A stretch of 64,000 nt of DNA from Natronincola peptidivorans. Lineage in GTDB: Bacteria > Bacillota > Clostridia > Peptostreptococcales > Natronincolaceae. The stretch is from assembly GCF_900111615.1 (NCBI RefSeq), contig NZ_FOHU01000002.1, positions 278,075 to 342,074 on the forward strand, written 5' to 3'. The translations under genes and the position numbers were made by a program. The notes beneath the pieces are model-generated. The model saw only the letters and a list, made by a program, of their open reading frames with translations, did no database searches and was not told where the DNA came from. Positions 1-10,205 of the stretch are shown here, one piece after another. The number at the start of each line of letters is the position of its first letter. The first letter of the stretch is position 1.

Positions 1-60
1 AGAAGTTGAGAAGTTGAGAAGTTGAGAAGTTAGAAGTTAGAAGTTAGAAGTTAGAAGTTA
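1..60. repeat. short tandem repeat at window edge
   Basis: Three 8-base units (GAAGTTGA) are followed by five 7-base units (GAAGTTA), so two related unit lengths sit side by side. The array begins at the window edge and may extend further. No coding role is visible. Confidence 0.85.
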
Positions 61-306
61 ATGATTTAGTAAAACGGAGGAAAAAGCAAAGAAGATTGAG
101 ATTAGTATGTAGTATTCCAAGTATTTGCAAGGGAATGGTAAAAAAGAGGAGCATTACTGTGAAGCGTCTACCAGAAGGATAGAATAGGGGATGACTTTCA
201 AGCTCAACAAGTAATAAAAAATTACAACAAAATATAGAAAGGAATTTACGAGGAGATTTGAGTGTAGAAACGTTTTTCAGGTCTGCTGAGAGGGATTCTA
301 AATTGT
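61..306. other. no supported gene
   Basis: I see no convincing coding region. Short open frames exist on both strands but lack a good ribosome binding site and family resemblance. It may be a decayed gene or spacer downstream of the minus-strand coat genes. Confidence 0.5.
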
Positions 307-347
307 AATAGATCAGGTATTCATTCATTATGAAAACCTGATCTATT
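307..347 (-). terminator. hairpin downstream of coat genes
   Basis: Two 12-base arms (AATAGATCAGGT and its complement) are separated by 17 bases. The hairpin lies 25 bp past the stop codon of the minus-strand coat gene. It is AT-flanked but has no long U tract on the minus strand, so terminator function is probable rather than certain. Confidence 0.6.
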
Positions 348-371
348 TAATTTTATTAATAATTATCGCAA

Positions 372-656
372 TTACTGAAGCTGGTTTTTCATTTGGGTAT
401 ACTTAGTTTTTGCATTTTGTACATCTTGAGCTTGAGCCTGTTTTGTTTGATACCAACCTCTTTTTTCCATAGCATTAAAAATCTGATACTGTATTTCTTG
501 ACTTTCATTCAAGCATTTGGTTAAATGCTGTCTTAGGTTTGAACAAGAAGCTTCGGTTATACCAACATTGTATGCAGATGTCACCTGTTTTTCAGAAGCA
601 ATAAGATCATTCATTAACTCCTTTTCACTAAAGCTGGCTTGATGATTAGTATTCAT
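372..656 (-). CDS. spore coat protein, CotF-like
   Basis: A 94-residue, Gln/Asn-rich, probably all-helical protein. It has the pattern of clostridial CotF-like coat proteins: an N-terminal LMNDLIASEKQ segment, a central stretch with a single Cys (about 39), and a C-terminal half containing MEKRGWYQ, typical of the CotF ferritin-like fold. It is shorter than B. subtilis CotF. The start follows a strong AGAGGAGG site. It is the second gene of a minus-strand pair with the related 73-residue protein upstream (36-bp gap), so co-expression in the mother cell is likely. I could not identify a sigma-E or sigma-K promoter by eye. Confidence 0.8.
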   Translation of the reverse strand: MNTNHQASFSEKELMNDLIASEKQVTSAYNVGITEASCSNLRQHLTKCLNESQEIQYQIFNAMEKRGWYQTKQAQAQDVQNAKTKYTQMKNQLQ

Positions 657-692
657 AGTAGAACCTCCTCTTTAATATGGCTAGTAGTATTT

Positions 693-914
693 CTATTGAT
701 GTGAGTTTAAATAGTTGTATAGCTCATTGTAATGCTGCTTATGCTTTTGAGCTGCTTGTTGACATAAATTCTTCAGCTCTGCATCTGTACAATAGCCTGC
801 ATATGTGGAGAATTTTTTGTTCATTAGTGCTTCATAATTTAATTGATCCTCTAAAATTTTTAAATTGTTTGCATCCAATTTAGCTGATGTTTGATTATTC
901 ATGTTTGTATTCAT
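693..914 (-). CDS. small coat-associated protein, CotF-like N-terminal half
   Basis: 73 residues, helical and Asn/Gln-rich, beginning MNTNMNNQ much like its neighbour. The core ILEDQLNYEALMNKKFSTYA followed by a Cys-containing helix matches the N-terminal helical pair of CotF-like coat proteins; no separate C-terminal half is present. The start has an AGGAGG site 7 bases upstream. Gene order, shared N-terminal style and spacing suggest a two-gene coat operon with the downstream CotF-like gene. The family assignment is by resemblance; its specific role in the coat is unknown. Confidence 0.7.
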   Translation of the reverse strand: MNTNMNNQTSAKLDANNLKILEDQLNYEALMNKKFSTYAGYCTDAELKNLCQQAAQKHKQHYNELYNYLNSHQ

Positions 915-1155
915 TTTAGAGCCTCCTCGTATGATATGTGAAGTTTGGTTCTATATTATTATGAATAAAAATCATAGAATTATGGGTTGAAAATTAAAGT
1001 AGATATGTAAAAAAACGTTATTAAATAAAGCTGCATATAAGAATAAAGGTGCTTAAAGAAAAATCCAATATGGAAAAATTAGAAAAAGAAAAAAAATTCA
1101 TGTATAATAAAGAATAAGGAAAACTACATAGGGAATAAGATAAGGAGGCTTTTAA

Positions 1156-2253
1156 ATGATTTATAGAGATTATGGTACTACTGGAAAAAAAGTTTCCGCT
1201 ATTGGATTTGGTGGAATGCGTTTTGGAGAAGATGATGATTATGCAGTAGAGGTTATAAGGAGAGCCAATGCATTGGGGATCAATTATTTTGATACGGCGC
1301 CTTTTTATTGCGATGATAGAAGTGAAGCTATTTTTGGCAAAGCCTTAAAAAAAATGCCAGCAAGCTATTACATAGCTACAAAAAGCATGATTCACAAAGA
1401 ACCAGATGCAGACGCTGTTCGAGGAAGAATAGAAAAATCTCTTAAAAGACTTGATGTTGATAAAATTAACTTTTATCATATGTGGTGTATTATGGACCTA
1501 GAGCAGTATCAGAAGGTAATGGCTCCCGGTGGACCCTATGAAGGAGCCATGAAAGCAAAGGAGGAAGGATTGATAGAGCATCTTGTCTTTTCCACTCATT
1601 GCAAAGGATCGGATATTCGGAAAATTATTGAAGATAAAGTTTTCGAAGGAGTACTTCTAGGGTATAATGTTATGAATCATCCCTTCCGTCAAGAGGGAGT
1701 AAAAGCTGCCTTAGAGCATAATATCGGGGTTGTCACCATGAATCCTTTAGGAGGTGGCTTAATACCTCAGCATCAGGATTACTTTGATTTTATTAGGCAG
1801 TATGAGGATGAAACTGTTAATCAAGCAGCTATAAGGTTTAATGCTGCTGCAGAAGGAATAACTGTGACACTAGCTGGTATGGGAACCATAGAAGAGGTAG
1901 AGGAAAATGTAAAAACCCTACAGCATCCATTAACCTTTTCCGAGGAAAAGCGACTAGAGATTAAGAACAAAATGGTGAAGGATATGGACGCTCTCTGCAC
2001 AACCTGTCAATACTGTTTAAAATGTCCAAAGAAAATAAAGATTCATCATTATTTAGAAGCTTATAATCTAATGGTGTTAAAGGATGTAGAACAAATGAAA
2101 AAGCATATTGATTGGTTGAAGCAGTCAGGGAGTATTAAAGATGAGCATGCCTTGCCAGCAGACTGTATAGAATGTGGCAAATGTGAAGAACTATGTACCC
2201 AGAAGCTCCCAATCATCGATAGGTTAAAGGCAATAGCAGAGCTATACAAATAG
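1156..2253 (+). CDS. aldo/keto reductase with C-terminal iron-sulfur domain
   Basis: A 365-residue NAD(P)H-dependent oxidoreductase of the aldo/keto reductase superfamily, presumably cytoplasmic; substrate unknown. The TIM-barrel occupies roughly residues 1-265, with the catalytic tetrad visible as Asp46, Tyr51, Lys76 and His108. The C-terminal part carries two cysteine clusters (281/284/287/290 and 337/340/343/347) in ferredoxin-like spacing, as in the clostridial AKR-ferredoxin fusion family (COG1453 type). The ATG has an AAGGAGG site. The zinc-ribbon gene follows 14 bp downstream, so they may be co-transcribed. Confidence 0.88.
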   Translation: MIYRDYGTTGKKVSAIGFGGMRFGEDDDYAVEVIRRANALGINYFDTAPFYCDDRSEAIFGKALKKMPASYYIATKSMIHKEPDADAVRGRIEKSLKRLDVDKINFYHMWCIMDLEQYQKVMAPGGPYEGAMKAKEEGLIEHLVFSTHCKGSDIRKIIEDKVFEGVLLGYNVMNHPFRQEGVKAALEHNIGVVTMNPLGGGLIPQHQDYFDFIRQYEDETVNQAAIRFNAAAEGITVTLAGMGTIEEVEENVKTLQHPLTFSEEKRLEIKNKMVKDMDALCTTCQYCLKCPKKIKIHHYLEAYNLMVLKDVEQMKKHIDWLKQSGSIKDEHALPADCIECGKCEELCTQKLPIIDRLKAIAELYK

Positions 2254-2267
2254 CAAGGAGGACTGGC

Positions 2268-2468
2268 ATGAGCAAACATGAAGAAAAGCTTATAGTTGAA
2301 GGTAAGGAGATTTTCTGTCCTATATGTGGTTATGACAAATACTGGACAAGAGAGACTTTGATGAATACAGCTGGAGCAAGCTTTTTAGGCTTTGACTGGG
2401 CAAATAAAGCAGCTATGAATTATGTGTGCAATCAATGCGGTTATGTACTTTGGTTTCTAAAAAAATAA
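2268..2468 (+). CDS. zinc-ribbon miniprotein
   Basis: 66 residues with two Cys pairs, CPICG near residue 18 and CNQCG near residue 55, the knuckles of a single zinc ribbon. The central segment (ETLMNTAGASFLGFDWANK) resembles clostridial hypothetical proteins of this type. A good RBS (AAGGAGG) precedes the ATG, and the gene sits 14 bp after the aldo/keto reductase. Nucleic acid or partner binding is possible, but no function can be assigned from sequence. Confidence 0.7.
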   Translation: MSKHEEKLIVEGKEIFCPICGYDKYWTRETLMNTAGASFLGFDWANKAAMNYVCNQCGYVLWFLKK

Positions 2469-2519
2469 GAAAAAATTTAAAAATATTAATAAGTGATTTA
2501 TATAAGGGGTGTATAGGAA

Positions 2520-2918
2520 ATGGATTTTAATTTATCAACAGGAATGAAGGCAAAGGTGGAAATCAATGTGGAGCTAAAGGATACAGCGGTTTCCTTTGGC
2601 AGCGGTGGGGTAAAGGTATTGGCTACCCCTATGATGATTGGTATTATGGAAAATGCTGCATTAAAGGCTGTAGATTTCAATTTGCCGGAAGGATATGCTA
2701 CAGTAGGAACGCATTTAGAGGTAAAGCACCTAGCGGCTACACCAATAGGGATGAAGGCATATGCAGAAGCAGAGCTAATAAAAATTGAAGGTAAAAAGCT
2801 ATTATTTAATGTAACGGCCTATGATGAAAAGGAAAAAATCGGGGAAGGAACCCATGCTAGGTACATTATTTCTGTAGATAAATTTATAGAGAAAACCAAT
2901 GAAAAATTACATAAATAA
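2520..2918 (+). CDS. hotdog-fold thioesterase, FlK-like
   Basis: 132 residues resembling the fluoroacetyl-CoA thioesterase (FlK)-like group of hotdog thioesterases. Recognisable features are the ATPMMIGIMENAAL helix segment, the GYATVGTHLEVKHLAATPIG strand region with the conserved His, and the long C-terminal beta-strands ending in a HARYIISVDKF-like segment. In Clostridia such proteins are usually annotated as thioesterases, with a likely role in hydrolysing small acyl-CoAs; the substrate is not deducible here. Preceded by AGGGGTG as RBS. It is the last gene before the guaB leader. Confidence 0.78.
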   Translation: MDFNLSTGMKAKVEINVELKDTAVSFGSGGVKVLATPMMIGIMENAALKAVDFNLPEGYATVGTHLEVKHLAATPIGMKAYAEAELIKIEGKKLLFNVTAYDEKEKIGEGTHARYIISVDKFIEKTNEKLHK

Positions 2919-2956
2919 TAATCCGAACAAAAACAAAGAAAAGAGGAAAATAATTC

Positions 2957-2985
2957 TTGACTTTTAGTGGGCCATTTGTTAACTT
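2957..2985 (+). promoter_or_regulatory. candidate promoter of the guaBA leader
   Basis: A -35 box TTGACT (2957-2962) is followed after 17 bases by a weak -10 TAACTT (2980-2985). Transcription would start about 30 bases before the purine aptamer. The -10 match is poor, so the exact promoter is uncertain. Confidence 0.45.
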
Positions 2986-3024
2986 AAATAATAACAATGG
3001 AACATGAATATGATATAAAAACAA

Positions 3025-3096
3025 CACGCATATAATATCGATAATAAGGATCGATAGTTTCTACCTTAAGGACCGTAAAGCCTTGGACTATGGGTG
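3025..3096 (+). ncRNA. guanine riboswitch aptamer (purine class)
   Basis: All landmarks of the purine aptamer are present: P1 closing CATA/TATG, P2 (ATCGAT/ATCGAT) with loop AATAAGG, the junction GTTTCTACC, P3 AAGG/CCTT capped by CCGTAAA, and the J3/1 segment ACTAT. The C in ACTAT is the ligand-pairing position, indicating guanine rather than adenine. Located upstream of guaB, it is expected to shut off GMP synthesis when guanine is plentiful, through the downstream terminator. Confidence 0.93.
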
Positions 3097-3166
3097 AAGT
3101 TATTATATTTCAGTGGGGCTGTGTAGAAAAGGGATCTATGTGGTTTTGCTGAGTTTTATATCTTTA

Positions 3167-3223
3167 TAAAACCCATATAATAATTTCACTCTTTTTAGAG
3201 AGTAATTATTATGCGGGTTTTTT
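3167..3223 (+). terminator. riboswitch-controlled terminator before guaB
   Basis: A long stem (AAAACCCATATAATAATT pairing with AATTATTATGCGGGTTTT, one mismatch) is capped by a small TCTC...GAGA sub-hairpin and followed by a T tract. Placed between the guanine aptamer and guaB, it is the expected expression platform. The antiterminator alternative was not resolved by eye. Confidence 0.85.
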
Positions 3224-3294
3224 GTTTTCATTTTTTAGTATCACTAGGGGTAGTTTATTTAATAATAATATATGTAAAGATTTACAAGCGATAG

Positions 3295-4782
<1,488 letters not shown>

Positions 4783-4801
4783 ACCCGAAAGGATGGATGG
4801 C

Positions 4802-6334
4802 ATGAACAATGAACTAGTTCTAATTCTGGATTTTGGTGGGCAATACAATCAGCTGATAGCTAGACGAGTGAGAGAATGCAATGTATATTGTGAAGTAGTA
4901 CCCTATAAAACCTCCGTTGAAGAGATTAAGAAAAAAAATCCTAAAGGCATCATTTTTACAGGAGGACCAGCAAGTGTTTATGGTGAAAAGGCTCCTAAAT
5001 GTGATGAAGGTATTTTTCAATTAGATATACCTATCCTAGGCATCTGCTATGGAGGACAGCTGATGGCAGAAACCTTAGGTGGAAAGGTAAATGCTGCTAC
5101 AAAAAGGGAATATGGTAAAACAGCTTTAAAGCTAAAGAGTGATTCAGCATTGTTTAAAGATGTAGAGCAAAACAGTATTTGCTGGATGAGTCATACAGAC
5201 TTTATTGAAAAAGCCCCTGAGGATTTTGTGATTACCTCCTCTACGGAGGATTGTCCAGTAGCAGCAATGGAAAATACAGCAAAAAAGCTATATGCAGTAC
5301 AATTTCATCCAGAGGTAGAGCATACAGAGGCAGGAAAACAGATGATTTCTAACTTCCTCTATGAGGTATGTGAATGTGAAGGAACGTGGACCACTGAGAA
5401 TTATATTGAAGAAGAAATCAGTCATATTAAAGATTTGGCAGGAGATAAAAAGGTATTATGTGCACTATCTGGAGGGGTAGATTCCTCAGTAGCAGCTGTA
5501 TTGGTGCATAAAGCTGTAGGTGATAACCTCACCTGTGTTTTTGTAGACCATGGTTTACTCCGAAAGGATGAAGGAGATCAAGTAGAGGAGATCTTTAAGA
5601 ATAAGTTTAAGATGAACTTTATAAGAGTGAATGCAAAGGACCGATTCTTAGGAAAATTAGCGGGTGTAGAAGACCCAGAGAAAAAACGGAAAATCATTGG
5701 AGAAGAGTTTATCCGACTTTTTGAAGAAGAAGCAAAAAAACTAGGGGAAATTGATTATTTAGTTCAAGGAACCCTTTATCCAGATATCATTGAAAGTGGG
5801 ACAGAAACTGCCTCGGTTATTAAGAGTCACCATAATGTTGGCGGGTTACCAGAGGACATGCAGTTTAAATTAATAGAGCCCTTTAAATATCTGTTTAAGG
5901 ATGAAGTTAGAGCTGTTGGTACAGAGTTAGGCCTGCCAGAGGAAATCGTATGGAGGCAGCCTTTCCCTGGTCCAGGACTGGCAGTACGAGTATTGGGAGA
6001 GATTACTGAGGAAAAATTGCATATTGTTCGGGAAGCAGATGCCATTGTTCGTGAAGAAATCAAAAAAGCTGGGTTGGATAGAGCTATATGGCAGTATTTC
6101 GCAGTACTTCCCAATATTAAGAGTGTTGGTGTTATGGGAGATGAAAGAACCTATGCCCACACCATAGGTATAAGAGCCATCACCAGCTCCGATGCCATGA
6201 CAGCCGATTGGGCAAGGATTCCTCATGATGTGTTGGAGAGAATGTCCAATAGGATTGTCAACGAAGTAGACAATGTAAATAGAATCGTTTATGATATTAC
6301 ATCTAAGCCGCCATCTACGGTGGAGTGGGAGTAG
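4802..6334 (+). CDS. guaA: GMP synthase (glutamine-hydrolysing)
   Basis: About 510 residues. It converts XMP, glutamine and ATP to GMP. An N-terminal class I glutamine amidotransferase domain (Cys82 in GICYGGQ; His-Pro-Glu in the FHPEVEH segment), an ATP pyrophosphatase domain with the P-loop LSGGVDSS, and the C-terminal dimerisation domain ending [16 protein letters not shown] are all complete. An in-frame ATG at 4793 lies directly against the GAAAGG ribosome site, so the ATG at 4802 (spacing 9) is the better start. It forms a two-gene operon with guaB. Confidence 0.96.
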   Translation: MNNELVLILDFGGQYNQLIARRVRECNVYCEVVPYKTSVEEIKKKNPKGIIFTGGPASVYGEKAPKCDEGIFQLDIPILGICYGGQLMAETLGGKVNAATKREYGKTALKLKSDSALFKDVEQNSICWMSHTDFIEKAPEDFVITSSTEDCPVAAMENTAKKLYAVQFHPEVEHTEAGKQMISNFLYEVCECEGTWTTENYIEEEISHIKDLAGDKKVLCALSGGVDSSVAAVLVHKAVGDNLTCVFVDHGLLRKDEGDQVEEIFKNKFKMNFIRVNAKDRFLGKLAGVEDPEKKRKIIGEEFIRLFEEEAKKLGEIDYLVQGTLYPDIIESGTETASVIKSHHNVGGLPEDMQFKLIEPFKYLFKDEVRAVGTELGLPEEIVWRQPFPGPGLAVRVLGEITEEKLHIVREADAIVREEIKKAGLDRAIWQYFAVLPNIKSVGVMGDERTYAHTIGIRAITSSDAMTADWARIPHDVLERMSNRIVNEVDNVNRIVYDITSKPPSTVEWE

Positions 6335-6365
6335 GAGCATAAAGATAAATAGTCAGTGTAAGTAG

Positions 6366-6403
6366 GTGGTTTAGATTTTTGTTTAATCTAAGCCACTTTT
6401 TTT
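6366..6403 (+). terminator. intrinsic terminator after guaA
   Basis: A 12-bp stem (GTGGTTTAGATT with its complement, one G-U pair) and 7-base T tract lie 32 bp past the guaA stop. It ends the guaBA operon. Confidence 0.9.
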
Positions 6404-6487
6404 GTCATAAAAAGATGTTGACATATTATGTTAATAATACTATAATTTACATTGAATGAAGTTTCAATCAATAAAGAGGTGGTTTCT

Positions 6488-7114
6488 ATGGCAAGGAATA
6501 CTGAATTAAACGAAAAAATCAAGGAAGAGCGGAGGGAACAAATTTTAGCTATGTCACTTAAATTGTTTGTGACAAAGGGGCTGGCTGCAACTAAAATCAC
6601 AGATATTTCTACGGCTTTGGGACTTTCCCAAGGATTGATATATCATTATTTTAGTTCTAAAGAAGAAGTTTTTATTGAGCTTATTAGGAGTGCATATCAT
6701 AACATGACTGAAGCTGCTGTAGGCCTAGAAAGTCTTCCCTTAACCCCTCAGGAGAAAATAAGAATAGCTATAGAAAAATTATTACAGGGCTTTGATGAGG
6801 GGAATGATGCAGCATATTATTTCATGCTTATTATTCAAGCACAGGTATTTGAAACCGTACCAGATGAAGCTAAGGAAATCATTAAAGGAAGATATTTACT
6901 GCATGATGTAATAACAAGGATTATAGATGAAGGACAAAAAGAAGGTACCTTTAAAATGTATGATGCAAGAGAATTAGCCTTAGTCTTCTGGGGGATTATG
7001 AATGGCTTTGCAATACAGAAGGCCATAGGCGGAGACAATTTAAAGATGCCCAAACCAGATGTTCTTATGGATTTATTTCTGCATGAGACAACACTTAATA
7101 ATGAGAAAAAATAA
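6488..7114 (+). CDS. TetR/AcrR family transcriptional regulator
   Basis: About 208 residues. The N-terminal helix-turn-helix is clear (residues about 12-60, ending with the typical GLSQGLIYHYFSSKEEVF recognition segment); the remaining helices form the ligand-binding and dimerisation domain. The ATG at 6488 is chosen over an in-frame upstream ATG because AGAGGTGG lies 5-6 bases before it. The esterase gene lies 95 bp downstream in the same direction and is the natural candidate target, but no operator was identified. Confidence 0.88.
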   Translation: MARNTELNEKIKEERREQILAMSLKLFVTKGLAATKITDISTALGLSQGLIYHYFSSKEEVFIELIRSAYHNMTEAAVGLESLPLTPQEKIRIAIEKLLQGFDEGNDAAYYFMLIIQAQVFETVPDEAKEIIKGRYLLHDVITRIIDEGQKEGTFKMYDARELALVFWGIMNGFAIQKAIGGDNLKMPKPDVLMDLFLHETTLNNEKK

Positions 7115-7209
7115 GTAATGAGGAAAAATCAGTGACTAATTTTTGCTATATATCTTTTGTGTCAGAATAGAAGAGACTATAGTGAAATTAGCTGTAGGAG
7201 GAAAGATAA

Positions 7210-8151
7210 ATGTTGAGCATAAGAGGACGCCTTATATCTTTTTTATTGAGAAATCGCCATTTATTAAGCTTCTCATCAAAAAAGAAAGTCATTGATTGGA
7301 ATACCTATGAAGCGATACTAGGTTTCCGAAAAGATGTTGAAAAAGGAGCCGGAAGGTTTGGTAAATTACCTGAGGGAATTGATGTAGTACCCGTAAGTAT
7401 AGATAACCTATATGCCGATTGGATACTACCTGCAAAAGTAAAAAAAGATAAAGCTATACTATATTTCCATGGCGGAGGATATATATCCGGCACATGTAAA
7501 GCCCATCGAGAAATTACAGCCAAATTCGTTAAAGAAAGCAATATAGGTGCCCTGCTTTTTGAGTATCGGTTAGCACCGGAGCATCAGTTTCCTGCAGCGT
7601 TAGATGATTCAATAGCTGCTTATCAGTGGTTGCTAAATCAGGGTATTTCATCATCCAACATAGTATTTATGGGGGACTCAGCAGGTGGAGGATTATGCCT
7701 AGCCGCTTTACTAGCTTTGAGGGATCAGGGCAGCCCTCTACCGGCAGCAGTAGTGGCTCTATCCCCTTGGACAGATTTAAAGTGTACAGGAGAATCCTAT
7801 GTTACTAAAGCCAAGATATGTTTATCTCCTGAAGGGACAGGACTGGCTTTTGCTAAACATTATGCAGGGAGTAATGACCCAGCTTTGCCATATATATCTC
7901 CTCTTTATGGAGACCTTCATGGACTTCCTCCTATGCTTATTTTTGTTGGTGGAGATGAAACTATGCGTGATGATTCCATTAGATTTGCAGAAAAGGCAAA
8001 ACAGGCTGGTACAGATATAACACTGACAGTAGAAGAGGGATTGTTTCATTGTTATCCTGCTACAGCACCCCTCTTTCCAGAGGCTACCCAGGCCTTGAGG
8101 GATATCGGAATTTTTATAAATAAACATATAGATAAGGAAAAAATAATTTAG
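7210..8151 (+). CDS. alpha/beta hydrolase, hormone-sensitive-lipase family
   Basis: 313 residues. A carboxylesterase/lipase of the HSL (family IV) group: oxyanion-hole motif HGGG (87-90), nucleophile elbow GDSAGG with Ser157, acid Asp249 in GGDETMRD, and His280 in the LFHCYP segment. No signal peptide, so intracellular; the natural ester is unknown. The start is preceded by AGGAGG. The adjacent TetR gene suggests induction by a lipophilic or toxic ester. Confidence 0.88.
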   Translation: MLSIRGRLISFLLRNRHLLSFSSKKKVIDWNTYEAILGFRKDVEKGAGRFGKLPEGIDVVPVSIDNLYADWILPAKVKKDKAILYFHGGGYISGTCKAHREITAKFVKESNIGALLFEYRLAPEHQFPAALDDSIAAYQWLLNQGISSSNIVFMGDSAGGGLCLAALLALRDQGSPLPAAVVALSPWTDLKCTGESYVTKAKICLSPEGTGLAFAKHYAGSNDPALPYISPLYGDLHGLPPMLIFVGGDETMRDDSIRFAEKAKQAGTDITLTVEEGLFHCYPATAPLFPEATQALRDIGIFINKHIDKEKII

Positions 8152-8320
8152 CCATTTGCTGGGATGCTGCATATAACAATAAAAACAAAAGGAAGTGTCG
8201 TATTATGTAAAAATAGCATAGCTATAAAATAAGCGAATATTAACAGAAGAACTAACAAAAATAATCCTAACATACACAAACTAAAAAACAAAAAATCCAA
8301 TAAAACATTCGAAAAATCCA

Positions 8321-8349
8321 TTGACCTTTTCCATAGCATCTGTTATTAT
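8321..8349 (+). promoter_or_regulatory. sigma-A promoter of the purine operon leader
   Basis: TTGACC (8321-8326), a 17-base spacer and TATTAT (8344-8349) form a good vegetative promoter about 35 bases before the tandem riboswitch. No PurR-box pair was recognised, consistent with control by RNA. Confidence 0.8.
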
Positions 8350-8382
8350 AAAAATGAAAGAAAAAGAGCGCGCTGTTTGACA

Positions 8383-8463
8383 ACTTCAAACTCATATAAT
8401 GTCGATAATAGGGTTCGACAGTTTCTACAGAATGACCGTAAATCATTCTACTTTGAGTGAAAG
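8383..8463 (+). ncRNA. guanine aptamer of a tandem guanine-PRPP riboswitch
   Basis: P1 is extended (ACTT..ACTCA with TGAGT..AAGT), P2 is GTCGA/TCGAC, the junction GTTTCTAC is intact, and P3 is AGAATGA/TCATTCT with the CCGTAAA loop. The ligand-pairing position is C, so guanine specificity is expected. The base pair at the top of P1 appears to be a U-U mismatch. Tandem guanine-PRPP architecture is known in Firmicutes purine operons. Confidence 0.88.
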
Positions 8464-8560
8464 TGTACCTAGGGTTCCGTTCTTTACATATTTTATAAAG
8501 AAGCTGGTCCAAGCGGTACAGGCATTGGATCAATGTTACACCGATGGGAGAAAAGCCCGG
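8464..8560 (+). ncRNA. PRPP riboswitch aptamer (ykkC subtype 2b)
   Basis: Carries the ykkC-class core: CTAGGGTTCCG near the 5' side, then CTGGTCCAAGCGGTACAGGC, and a 3' segment ending GATGGGAGAAAAGCCCGG. The GGTCCAAGCGGTACAGGC form, the partnership with a guanine aptamer and the purine genes all favour PRPP as ligand over guanidine or ppGpp. PRPP binding should favour read-through and guanine should favour termination, as in the described tandem systems. Confidence 0.85.
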
Positions 8561-8609
8561 ACGGATAGGTTTCACTATAGTGAAGTCTATCTATCCGGGT
8601 TTATTTTTT
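8556..8609 (+). terminator. terminator of the tandem riboswitch
   Basis: CCCGGA pairs with TCCGGG around an inner TTCACTATAGTGAA hairpin, followed by a T-rich run. The 5' arm overlaps the conserved 3' end (GCCCGG) of the PRPP aptamer, so aptamer formation and termination are mutually exclusive, which fits a PRPP-activated switch. Confidence 0.87.
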
Positions 8610-8668
8610 ACTTAAAAAGGCATTATAAATAAGAGGTAATCATCAACTGAAAAAAAGGAGGCTACACC

Positions 8669-10012
8669 ATGAATGAAAACGCTTCAGCTTTAGAGAAAAT
8701 GTTTAAGCTTAAAGAGAACAACACAGATGTAAAGACGGAAATCATTGCAGGTATTACTACTTTTGTTACAATGGCCTATATCTTATTTGTAAATCCAGAT
8801 ATTTTATCTGTAGCAGGGATGGATTTCAATGCTGTATTTTTAGCTACATGCTTATCGGCAGCTATTGGTACTTTTATCATGGGCTTTTATGCTAATCTGC
8901 CATTTGCCCAAGCACCAGGAATGGGATTAAATGCATTTTTTACCTTTGGAGTAGTACTGGGATTAGGCTATACATGGGAGCAGGCTTTGGCAGCAATTTT
9001 TATTTCAGGACTTTTATTTATCTTATTAACCATTACAGGCACAAGAACAGCGATTGTTGAAGCTATTCCTGATTCTCTAAAGCATGCTATCGGTGGTGGT
9101 ATCGGTCTATTCATTGCTTTAATCGGCTTTAAAAATGCAGGAATTGTTGTACCTTATGAAGCTACTTTAGTAACATTAGGCAGCTTTCAGGATCCTAAAG
9201 TATTACTATCCGTTATTGGACTAGTTATTACAGGGATTTTAATGGCAAAGAGAGTAAAGGGAGCTATTTTAATTGGTATTATTTCTACAATGCTTATCGG
9301 TATTCCTTTGGGAGTAACCAATACAGCTGTAGCTTTAGACTTTAATTTTGATATTACACCAACCTTATTCAAAATGGACTTTCCTGGACTATTAAATATA
9401 GGTGAAGCTGGAATCGTAGGAGCTCTTACTAGCGTGTTAACTGTTGTAATCTCCTTTAGTTTAGTAGATATGTTTGATACCATAGGAACATTAATCGGGA
9501 CTGGTGCAAAAGCAAAGATGTTAGATGAAAAAGGAAGATTACCCAACATGAATAAAGCTCTAATGGCAGATGCAGTGGCAACTTCCGCAGGAGCAGTACT
9601 AGGTACATCTACAGTAACCACCTATGTTGAATCCGCAGCAGGGGTAGCAGAGGGCGGTAAAACAGGATTAACTGCTGTAACGACTGGTATATTATTTTTA
9701 TGTGCTATTGTGTTAGCACCATTCGCATTAATGGTACCACAGCAAGCAACAGCTCCAGCCTTAATCATTGTAGGGGTATTGATGATGGGAGCAGTAAGAG
9801 AGATTAATTTTGACAACTTTGAGGAAGCACTACCAGCATTCTTTACAATTGCTTTAATGCCTTTCTCCTTTAGTATTGCAAATGGTATTGCAGCAGGCTT
9901 TATCTTCTATGCATTAGTAAAGGTTGCATTAGGAAAAGCAAAGGAAGTACATCCAGCTATTTATATATTAGCAATTCTATTTATTCTAAGATTTACGATA
10001 TTACCTCACTAA
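8669..10012 (+). CDS. pbuG: guanine/hypoxanthine permease, AzgA/PbuG type
   Basis: 447 residues with about 12-14 membrane segments. It matches the AzgA/PbuG branch of nucleobase transporters: the N-terminal GITTFVTMAYILFVNP motif, PFAQAPGMGLNAFFTF, and the SLVDMFDTIGTLIG and GTSTVTTYVESAAG segments. It imports purine bases by proton symport. It is the first gene behind the guanine-PRPP switch, so uptake and de novo synthesis share control. ATG follows AAAGGAGG. Guanine versus hypoxanthine preference is not determined by sequence. Confidence 0.92.
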   Translation: MNENASALEKMFKLKENNTDVKTEIIAGITTFVTMAYILFVNPDILSVAGMDFNAVFLATCLSAAIGTFIMGFYANLPFAQAPGMGLNAFFTFGVVLGLGYTWEQALAAIFISGLLFILLTITGTRTAIVEAIPDSLKHAIGGGIGLFIALIGFKNAGIVVPYEATLVTLGSFQDPKVLLSVIGLVITGILMAKRVKGAILIGIISTMLIGIPLGVTNTAVALDFNFDITPTLFKMDFPGLLNIGEAGIVGALTSVLTVVISFSLVDMFDTIGTLIGTGAKAKMLDEKGRLPNMNKALMADAVATSAGAVLGTSTVTTYVESAAGVAEGGKTGLTAVTTGILFLCAIVLAPFALMVPQQATAPALIIVGVLMMGAVREINFDNFEEALPAFFTIALMPFSFSIANGIAAGFIFYALVKVALGKAKEVHPAIYILAILFILRFTILPH

Positions 10013-10058
10013 TTAAAAATATAGATTGCAGAAAAACCCTGTAAGATTTAAGGAAAAG

Positions 10059-10107
10059 AACCCAGTAACCACAGCGTATAGATGCATACGTAAGGATGCT
10101 GGGTTTT
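10059..10107. repeat. dispersed palindromic element, copy 1 (inverted orientation)
   Basis: Outer arms AACCCAG/CTGGGTT enclose inner arms GCGTA/TACGT. Read on the minus strand, it resembles the core of elements at 31611 and 35235 (CCCAGCAYCYTTACGTAT... CTGGGTT). It could also act as a hairpin between the permease gene and purK. It lacks the AGACTGTTG ends seen at 35235. Confidence 0.7.
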
Positions 10108-10205
10108 CCAAACAATCAAGAAGAAAAGAACTTTTCATTTGGCAAAAAAATAAGCTCATCTAGTGGTATTGAGGAAAATTTACATGAAGGAAGGAGGAGA
10201 AGAAG

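Noticed and set aside
44-328. 94-codon open frame on the minus strand at the left edge
   Set aside because: Hydrophobic, low-complexity translation, no RBS, overlaps the tandem repeat and the coat-operon terminator. More likely a chance frame.
8267-8632. Open frames on both strands over the purine leader
   Set aside because: They coincide with riboswitch stems and the terminator; palindromic RNA structures often yield chance frames on both strands.
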